From Desulfobacterales bacterium (GTDB lineage: Bacteria; Desulfobacterota; Desulfobacteria; Desulfobacterales; Desulfobacteraceae), in assembly GCA_022361535.1 (NCBI GenBank), contig JAKSAU010000773.1, positions 1-10,590 of the forward strand: DNA of 10,590 nucleotides, in the 5' to 3' direction. The notes under the pieces were generated by a model. The model was not told the origin of the DNA and ran no database searches. It worked only from the letters and a program-made list of their open reading frames with translations. Below, in pieces: positions 5,614 to 10,590 of this stretch; within the stretch, counting starts at the first letter, position 1; every line of letters begins with the position of its first letter. The position numbers and the translations under genes are program-made.

Positions 5614-7626
5614 TTGAAACCCTACGAAACAAGTTCCCACGACTCAAAAACAGTAAATATGCAGATCATGCTATCTGCCATTTTTATCACGCTTGTCATC
5701 GCTTCAGGCGCATATTTAAATTCCAGTTTTTATAAAACCGTGGATCTTTTTTTCCATGACCAGCTTATGGCATATGCCGGAAAACCTGCCTTGTCAGACA
5801 ATATCGTCATTGTTGACATTGATGAAATCAGCCTGTCACAAGCGGGTCAGTGGCCCTGGCCCCGGTATCGTCTTGCAAGCCTTATTCAAGAAATCGGAAG
5901 GATGCATCCCCAATCCATTGGCCTGGATATTCTTCTTTCAGAGCCAGATCGCAGCGCATTGAAAAATTTAAAAAAACAATTTGCTGATGATTTCAATCTA
6001 AACTTAGAATTTCCGGGAATCCCTGATGTGCTGACTGACAATGATGCATTCCTGGCCCATGTATTATCCCAAACAAATATTGCAGGCGCCCGATTTTTTC
6101 ACTTTGACCACACCACAAAGTCACCGCCATGCCGAGAGCCGATTGTATTGGTTCAGAATGAATCGGATACGCTTACCCCTCACAAGGCAACCGGGGCTTT
6201 ATGTAATCTTTTTGAACTTGAACAAGGGTTCAGCACCACAGGATTTACAAACAGTGAATATGATGATGATGGTATTTTACGGCGCCTGCCCCTGCTAATC
6301 CAATACCGGGACCGGATATATACCCACTTGGCATTGTCTACCCTTTTAGCTGCAAAAGGGATCACAGATGTTCAAATTAAATCCAATTTTTTCGGCCCTT
6401 TTATTTCTGCCGGCCCTTATACCATTCCAATTAACCAGGACGGTGAAGCACTTATCCAGTTCAGCGGACCGGCACAAACCCATTCTTATGTTTCGGCTGT
6501 TGATTTACTCAACAAAACGTGTTCACCAGAAAAAATTAAAAACAAAATTGTACTAATCGGATCTTCTGCGACTGGTTTGAACGATATCCACCACACCCCT
6601 TTCGATGCACATTTCCCTGGTATTGAAGTCCAGGCAGCTTTAATTGAGAACATCATTGAAAACAGGGTGGTTATTACACCGATCTGGGATAAGCATATCG
6701 TATTTTTGTTGTGTATCGCCGTTTTCTTGGCCATGGCTGCTGTCTTTACTTATTATCCCAAACCTTCGGTATTGATACTTACAACTTTAGCCCTTATTGG
6801 GCTGCTTATCTTTTCAAGTTTTCTCCTCTATAAAAACAGCACTATGTTTATTTCCCCGGGCATGCCGGTTGTTCTTGCCTTAATCCATTTTTCCTTTTTT
6901 TCTTTTGCCCGGTTTGTTCTGGCAAGGCAGGCCGCATTTGTCTGGATCAAAAAGCTGGCCAAATCCCAGCAGTTCACCCTTGAAGCCATGGTCAGCATAG
7001 TTGAAACTCGGGACCCTGAAACAGGTTCCCACATCATACGGACACAGAAGTATGCCAAAGCCCTGGCTGTCCATCTGCAAAAAACAGGTATTCACGGCGA
7101 CATTTTAACCGACTCTTATATCGAAATGCTTTTTATGTCCGTTCCCCTTCACGACATAGGCAAAGTCGGCATTCCTGACAGAATACTGCTCAAAGAGGAT
7201 AAACTGACCGATGAAGAATTTGAAATCATGAAAAAGCATGCAATTTATGGTCGGCAGACCATTGAAAGAGCAGCACAACGGATACAAGGCGACAATTACC
7301 TTATGATGGGTGCAGAAATTGCTGGTTCCCATCACGAACGATGGAATGGAACAGGGTACCCAGAAGGATTCTCAGGAAGTGAGATTCCTTTATCAGGAAG
7401 GATCATGGCCATTTGTGATGTATATGATGCCCTGATAAGTGAACGGTGCTATAAGCCACCTTTTTCCCATGAAAAATCCATGGAGATCATTAAAGAGCAA
7501 AAAGGCAAAGCATTTGATCCGGATCTGGTGGATGCATTTATCGCCATTGAGGAACAGGTGCTATCTATTGCTCAAAAACACAAGGACAGTGCTGATACTG
7601 AAACCGATCAATTTCTGAACAATTAA
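5614..7626 (+). CDS. CHASE2-HD-GYP membrane c-di-GMP phosphodiesterase
   Basis: The 670-residue protein begins with TTG, chosen because GGAAAG (5605-5610) lies just before it; an ATG at 5659 (residue 16) has no ribosome binding site. A first membrane helix (~17-37) leads into a periplasmic CHASE2 domain (~45-350; D-x-x-x-Q-W-P-W-P-R near 74-84, Y-D-D-D-G-I-L-R-R 216-224, KIVLIGSSATGL 311-322). Three membrane helices follow (~358-380, 384-405, 412-435). The cytoplasmic HD-GYP domain (~450-650) is complete: E464, H473 and R476, HDIGK at 513-517, H542, HH at 573-574, GYP at 581-583 and D602. It should therefore hydrolyse c-di-GMP under control of a periplasmic signal. CHASE2 is more often fused to adenylate cyclase or kinase outputs; here the output is HD-GYP. 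It is the last gene of the FecR/OmpA operon. Confidence 0.93.
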   Translation: MKPYETSSHDSKTVNMQIMLSAIFITLVIASGAYLNSSFYKTVDLFFHDQLMAYAGKPALSDNIVIVDIDEISLSQAGQWPWPRYRLASLIQEIGRMHPQSIGLDILLSEPDRSALKNLKKQFADDFNLNLEFPGIPDVLTDNDAFLAHVLSQTNIAGARFFHFDHTTKSPPCREPIVLVQNESDTLTPHKATGALCNLFELEQGFSTTGFTNSEYDDDGILRRLPLLIQYRDRIYTHLALSTLLAAKGITDVQIKSNFFGPFISAGPYTIPINQDGEALIQFSGPAQTHSYVSAVDLLNKTCSPEKIKNKIVLIGSSATGLNDIHHTPFDAHFPGIEVQAALIENIIENRVVITPIWDKHIVFLLCIAVFLAMAAVFTYYPKPSVLILTTLALIGLLIFSSFLLYKNSTMFISPGMPVVLALIHFSFFSFARFVLARQAAFVWIKKLAKSQQFTLEAMVSIVETRDPETGSHIIRTQKYAKALAVHLQKTGIHGDILTDSYIEMLFMSVPLHDIGKVGIPDRILLKEDKLTDEEFEIMKKHAIYGRQTIERAAQRIQGDNYLMMGAEIAGSHHERWNGTGYPEGFSGSEIPLSGRIMAICDVYDALISERCYKPPFSHEKSMEIIKEQKGKAFDPDLVDAFIAIEEQVLSIAQKHKDSADTETDQFLNN

Positions 7627-7632
7627 ACTATT

Positions 7633-7653
7633 GGACAATTAGTCGTCCTTTTT
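7633..7653 (+). terminator. Weak candidate terminator after the HD-GYP gene
   Basis: GGAC (7633-7636) can pair with GTCC (7645-7648) around an 8-base loop, followed by five Ts (7649-7653). The stem is only 4 bp, so the call rests mostly on its place just after the stop codon at 7626 and on the T run. Confidence 0.3.
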
Positions 7654-7662
7654 AGGTTTCCA

Positions 7663-7700
7663 ACCAGGCCAATCGGAAATTTATTTTGGGACTTGCTATA
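7663..7700. repeat. Dispersed ~38-bp repeat, copy B
   Basis: This copy matches 108-146 with one indel and two substitutions. It sits between two convergent genes, 22 bp beyond the stop of the dCache-GGDEF gene and 36 bp beyond the stop of the HD-GYP gene. The long palindrome near copy A is absent here, so the two elements are separable. Confidence 0.8.
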
Positions 7701-7722
7701 ACCGGTAATAGCAATGAAAAAC

Positions 7723-9186
7723 CTACATAACCTGCTCTTTTTCGACTAAGTTGCGGCCTTTTTCCTTGGCTGCATAGAGAAGTTTATCCACCCGTGATAA
7801 CATCGCATCCTTTTCTTCACCGGGCCGGTATTGGCACACGCCAGCACTGATAGTGACAGAGATGCTTTTCTCTTTGTATGGAGTTGTCGCCTGTTTAACT
7901 GCATTGCGAATGGTTTGAGCCAGATGATGTGCATAGTCAAGACTGCACTCTTTTAACAAAATCAAAAATTCCTCACCGCCCCATCGGCACAGCACATCGG
8001 ATTCCCTGATCCGGTCTGCACAAATATGCACCACATTTTTAATAACATCATCACCGGCAAGGTGACCAAACTCATCGTTAACCTGTTTAAAATGGTCAAT
8101 ATCAATTAGAATAACTGACAGATCAAATTGCTTTCGCTGGATATCTTTTATAAGCCCGTCCATGACAATATCAAAGGCCTGCCGATTATGAATCCCGGTT
8201 AATTTGTCAGTGGTGGCCATGTTCTCCAGTTGATCCTGGTAGGCTGAAATCCTGAAGTTAATCAGAATCAAAACAAAAAGGGTAATCACAGCGCAGATGC
8301 CAAGGTTATAAAATAGTGTTTTATAGATCTGTCTGACTGCCCTTTCTTCGGCCTGCTCCACAAGAAGGATCCAATCGAACTCAGGTATGAAGCGGCTGGT
8401 CAAATGTATGGTCCGGCCATTCTTTTTAAAGGTAAAATACCCACCTGGATTGGATAGGATTTTGTCTGAAATATCGCCGATATCAGGATTATCTTTTAAA
8501 TTATTAAACTCGTTTGGATAATCAGGCCCGTGAAGCGTGACATTACCTTTAAGATCAACAAAATAAATACTTCTGTCATAATTTTCCTGGTAGCGGCGAA
8601 TTAATTCATTTACGGCACTGACCCGGAGTCCCACGCCTGTTGCGCCAATAAAGTTACCGATATAGTCATATACTTTGTAGTTGATAAAAATGGTCATGGA
8701 GTCTTTATTGGCCATATCCGGATCAATATTGATCTCGTAGTCCCCTGCCATCTTACGCACCCTGAAATACCACTGGTCGCGTTCCTCGGTCTCTTTTACG
8801 GTTTTTAAAATCCCACCGGCATGGTAATAGCTTCGAGAATATTCTGACACAAAAAAAGAGGTAAACGTATTGTATTTATCCTTTATCTCTCTTAAGTATT
8901 TTACAATGCTTGCCGGGTCACTTTCTCCACCGATAATCCAGTCCCTGACAAAGGTGTCATTGGCCATAAGAGACGAAATAAAAATAGGACGCAGCAAATC
9001 CCGCTGTATTTCAGAGTAGATATTATCACTGGTCAAAGGCAGTTCCTGAAGAGCGATCTGTGAACGCAAAGATGCCCTGGATACGAAAAAACTGGCAAGG
9101 CTTGTAGTTAAAAAACCGGCTACTAAAACCAGACTTAAAATAAGTATGAGACTGCGCTTTTGCTGTCCCATTGTAAAGACATTCAT
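7723..9186 (-). CDS. Membrane dCache-GGDEF diguanylate cyclase
   Basis: The 487-residue protein has a membrane helix (~12-34), a periplasmic dCache-type sensor (~40-285), a second helix (~292-311) and a cytoplasmic GGDEF domain (~325-483). The sensor carries the R-D-Q-W-Y-F motif (136-141) and a DPDMANKDSMTIFINYKVYD stretch (156-174 region) typical of Cache sensors of cyclases. The R-to-W spacing is one residue longer than in the amino-acid-binding dCache motif, so an amino-acid ligand is not supported. The cyclase domain has DKLTGIHNR (327-335), D362 in LIDIDHFK, intact GGEEF (403-407) and an RxxD inhibitory site, RESD (394-397), five residues before it. It should make c-di-GMP in response to a small external ligand. 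The ATG at 9186 has AGGAG about 10 bases upstream. It is convergent with the HD-GYP operon, which encodes the opposite activity. Confidence 0.93.
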   Translation of the reverse strand: MNVFTMGQQKRSLILILSLVLVAGFLTTSLASFFVSRASLRSQIALQELPLTSDNIYSEIQRDLLRPIFISSLMANDTFVRDWIIGGESDPASIVKYLREIKDKYNTFTSFFVSEYSRSYYHAGGILKTVKETEERDQWYFRVRKMAGDYEINIDPDMANKDSMTIFINYKVYDYIGNFIGATGVGLRVSAVNELIRRYQENYDRSIYFVDLKGNVTLHGPDYPNEFNNLKDNPDIGDISDKILSNPGGYFTFKKNGRTIHLTSRFIPEFDWILLVEQAEERAVRQIYKTLFYNLGICAVITLFVLILINFRISAYQDQLENMATTDKLTGIHNRQAFDIVMDGLIKDIQRKQFDLSVILIDIDHFKQVNDEFGHLAGDDVIKNVVHICADRIRESDVLCRWGGEEFLILLKECSLDYAHHLAQTIRNAVKQATTPYKEKSISVTISAGVCQYRPGEEKDAMLSRVDKLLYAAKEKGRNLVEKEQVM

Positions 9187-9504
9187 ACCAGATTTTCTCC
9201 TGCCTGATAATCATGGGGAAAACTGAAAAACCATTTCCGGCAAACAATTTGATACTCAATTTTTCAAAATGGCATAGTCTAATACCGAATGCCAGAAAAA
9301 AAGAAAATATTAGATAAGACATATTGATCAGTTGACTCATCCGTATTTATGCAGATTGCTGTTTTGCTCTGAATACAAGCTAATCTAAAATAACTTGTTT
9401 TTTCATCCTTGTTCTTGACAAAAACCGTGCACCTATCCTAATCCTATGCAGGTAACATAAGCTAAAAAATTAATAATTTAAATAACGTTTGACCAGGAGA
9501 ATCC
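9187..9504. other. Divergent intergenic region with a possible gcvR-like promoter
   Basis: These 318 bp separate the GGDEF gene (minus) from the ACT-domain gene (plus). The region is AT-rich and has no convincing gene; an open frame reading through 9340-9026 on the minus strand overlaps the cyclase N-terminus and lacks family features. A perfect -35 TTGACA lies at 9415-9420 (plus), but the best -10 candidates (TATCCT at 9435-9440, 14-bp spacer; TAATCC at 9439-9444, 18-bp spacer) are poor. No clear promoter for the cyclase gene was found. Confidence 0.45.
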
Positions 9505-10032
9505 ATGGAAAAAAAATTTATCTTGACTGCCTTTGGAAAGGATCGGCCCGGAATTGTAGCAGACATTGCCGAAGTAATTTTTGAACATCAGTGCAATCTT
9601 GAAGATTCCAACATGGGACGGCTGGCAGACGAATTCACCCTTATCCTGCTTCTTTCAGGTAAAGGGGAAGACTTAGCTGACAAGCTGGCTAGGGAGTCCA
9701 AGCGCCTGGAACGGGAAAAAGACATTTTCGTTTTCATCCGCCCGCTTGAATACAGTCACCCCAAACTGGCCAATGGCATAGAATACACCCGGATCGAAGT
9801 CGAAGGAATTGACCAGACCGGTATTGTTTATAAAATCGCTGATCTGCTGGCTAAAAAACAGATCAATATTGAAACACTGACATCCAAGAAAAAATACTCG
9901 CCTAACAGCGGTACCGTGATGTACTCTATGCAAATTAAAACAACTTTACCAGATGCAATGACTCAGGATTCTCTAAGAGAAAACCTGGATGTCCTGGCCA
10001 ATGAGTTGAACGTGGACATTACCGTGCACTGA
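9505..10032 (+). CDS. GcvR-like double-ACT-domain protein
   Basis: The 175-residue protein consists of two ACT domains. The first (~4-80) opens with FILTAFGKDRPGIVADIAEV, and the second (~93-175) with YTRIEVEGIDQTGIVYKIAD. Both carry the G-x-D-x-x-G-I-V turn that usually binds an amino acid at a dimer interface. Length and layout match the glycine cleavage system repressor GcvR family, whose E. coli member acts by binding the activator GcvA rather than DNA. No gcv gene or gcvA is in the window, so the target is unknown and the symbol is withheld. The N-terminal S-N-M-G-R-L-A-D-E-F segment (35-44) is typical of the family. AGGAGA lies 5 bases before the ATG. It precedes the STAS gene by 88 bp with no terminator visible, so cotranscription is possible. 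Confidence 0.85.
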   Translation: MEKKFILTAFGKDRPGIVADIAEVIFEHQCNLEDSNMGRLADEFTLILLLSGKGEDLADKLARESKRLEREKDIFVFIRPLEYSHPKLANGIEYTRIEVEGIDQTGIVYKIADLLAKKQINIETLTSKKKYSPNSGTVMYSMQIKTTLPDAMTQDSLRENLDVLANELNVDITVH

Positions 10033-10120
10033 TCTACACCGAATGAAATAAACATAGGATGATAAAACGCTCGTCCATATATAAACCAACCAAATCGATT
10101 AACATGGTTACGGAGGAAGG

Positions 10121-10447
10121 ATGAAATTAGAAACTGTCATGCAAGGCAATGCCTGCGTGATTCGCATCAAGGAAAGGCTGGATGCCACTACGGCCCCCGA
10201 GTTGGAGCGGCACATGGAAGATACCATTGAAAAAGGCAACCACAAAATCGTATTTGACCTGACACAGTTAGAGTATGTTTCTTCTGCCGGACTGAGAATT
10301 TTTCTGGTGGTCGCTAAAAAGTTAAAGGCGCTTAAAGGAGAAATGAGTCTTGCCGGTCTACAGGGCAATATAAAAGAAGTTGTTGAAATTTCAGGCTTCC
10401 CATCCATTCTCCCCTGTTACGACAGTATGGAGGATTACCCCGGCTAA
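10121..10447 (+). CDS. STAS-domain anti-sigma-factor antagonist (SpoIIAA/RsbV family)
   Basis: A 108-residue single STAS domain, the normal size for this family. The signature is I-x-E-R-L-D-A-T-T-A-P-E-L-E (16-29), FDLTQLEYVSSAGLRIF (45-61) and the SLAGLQGNIKEVVEISGF region (76-93). Ser55 in SSAGLR aligns with the phosphorylated Ser58 of SpoIIAA and Ser56 of RsbV, so the phosphorylation switch should be functional. Dephosphorylated protein would bind a cognate RsbW-like ATPase and free its sigma factor or other target. A strong GGAGGAAGG lies directly before the ATG. The convergent gene starting beyond the window edge encodes such an ATPase and is the likely partner. No sigma factor or PP2C phosphatase gene is visible here. 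Confidence 0.92.
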   Translation: MKLETVMQGNACVIRIKERLDATTAPELERHMEDTIEKGNHKIVFDLTQLEYVSSAGLRIFLVVAKKLKALKGEMSLAGLQGNIKEVVEISGFPSILPCYDSMEDYPG

Positions 10448-10465
10448 CAGGTTACTCTATTTTAT

Positions 10466-10494
10466 AGGGGAATAATCTATTGGGTTATTCCCCT
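10466..10494. terminator. Candidate bidirectional terminator hairpin between convergent genes
   Basis: AGGGGAATAA (10466-10475) and TTATTCCCCT (10485-10494) are perfect reverse complements with a 9-base loop. It follows the STAS stop by 18 bp and includes the stop codon of the convergent ATPase gene (10487-10485). Neither side has a strong T run: GAAAAT on the plus side, ATAAAATAGA on the minus side. Termination is therefore plausible but unproven. Confidence 0.55.
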
Positions 10495-10590
10495 GAAAAT
10501 ATCAAGGTCAAAATATTCATTTCGTCTTTTCTTTCATACTCTACAGAATCGGTCATCTGCTTGATAAAAAAGATACCCAGGCCACCGATA
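10485..10590 (-). CDS. RsbW-like serine kinase/anti-sigma ATPase, C-terminal fragment
   Basis: Only the last 34 codons are present, read from the right edge to a TAA at 10487-10485. They spell I-GGLGIFFIKQMTD, then SVEYERKDEMNILTLIF and a short tail. This matches the glycine-rich ATP-lid end and final strand of HATPase_c_2 proteins of the RsbW/SpoIIAB type (G-x-G-L-G-I-x-x-x-x-x-x-x-D-x-V-x-Y, then N-x-L-x-L). In that family the kinase phosphorylates the STAS antagonist and holds a sigma factor or other target. The gene is truncated by the window, so it could also be the C-terminal domain of a larger multidomain protein. It is convergent with the STAS gene. Confidence 0.8.
   Translation of the reverse strand, partial: IGGLGIFFIKQMTDSVEYERKDEMNILTLIFSGE

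Noticed and set aside
9026..9340. 104-codon minus-strand open frame upstream of the dCache-GGDEF gene
   Set aside because: It overlaps the cyclase N-terminus in another frame, has no recognisable domain, and the cyclase start has its own AGGAG.

Overview
The window is about 10.6 kb of a Gram-negative bacterial chromosome with moderate GC. Lipoprotein and signal-peptide genes, an OmpA-type peptidoglycan anchor, dense c-di-GMP signalling, a STAS/RsbW-type partner-switching pair and the overall protein style suggest a sulfate-reducing deltaproteobacterium (Desulfobacterota, Desulfobacterales-like). That placement is an inference; no phylogenetic marker is present.

Layout. Positions 1-212 hold no gene but carry a long palindrome (1-77) and one copy of a ~38-bp dispersed repeat (108-146). 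Three minus-strand genes follow. In transcription order they are an orphan periplasmic solute-binding-like protein (4246-3488), a GabD-type succinate-semialdehyde dehydrogenase (3358-1901, ending in a strong hairpin terminator) and a cytoplasmic TPR-GGDEF diguanylate cyclase (1745-213). A divergent intergenic region (4247-4552) contains a good sigma70-type promoter. It drives a tight plus-strand operon: a small secreted FecR-domain protein (4553-4996), an OmpA-family lipoprotein (5007-5600) and a CHASE2-HD-GYP c-di-GMP phosphodiesterase (5614-7626). Convergent to it is a membrane dCache-GGDEF diguanylate cyclase (9186-7723), with the second copy of the dispersed repeat between the two stop codons. 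After a 318-bp gap come a GcvR-like double-ACT protein (9505-10032) and a STAS anti-sigma-factor antagonist (10121-10447). The window ends in the C-terminus of a convergent RsbW-like histidine-kinase-fold ATPase (10485-10590, minus strand, cut by the window edge).

How the genes fit together. Three complete c-di-GMP enzymes lie within 9 kb: two synthases with intact GGEEF and RxxD inhibitory sites, and one HD-GYP hydrolase with intact HD and GYP motifs. The hydrolase is encoded with two envelope proteins that could relay outer-membrane or peptidoglycan status to its periplasmic CHASE2 domain. I regard this FecR/OmpA/CHASE2-HD-GYP unit as the most interesting candidate system. The STAS protein and ATPase look like a partner-switching pair, and the dehydrogenase and ACT protein look like ordinary metabolic genes. 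No transposase, CRISPR array, tRNA or rRNA was seen.
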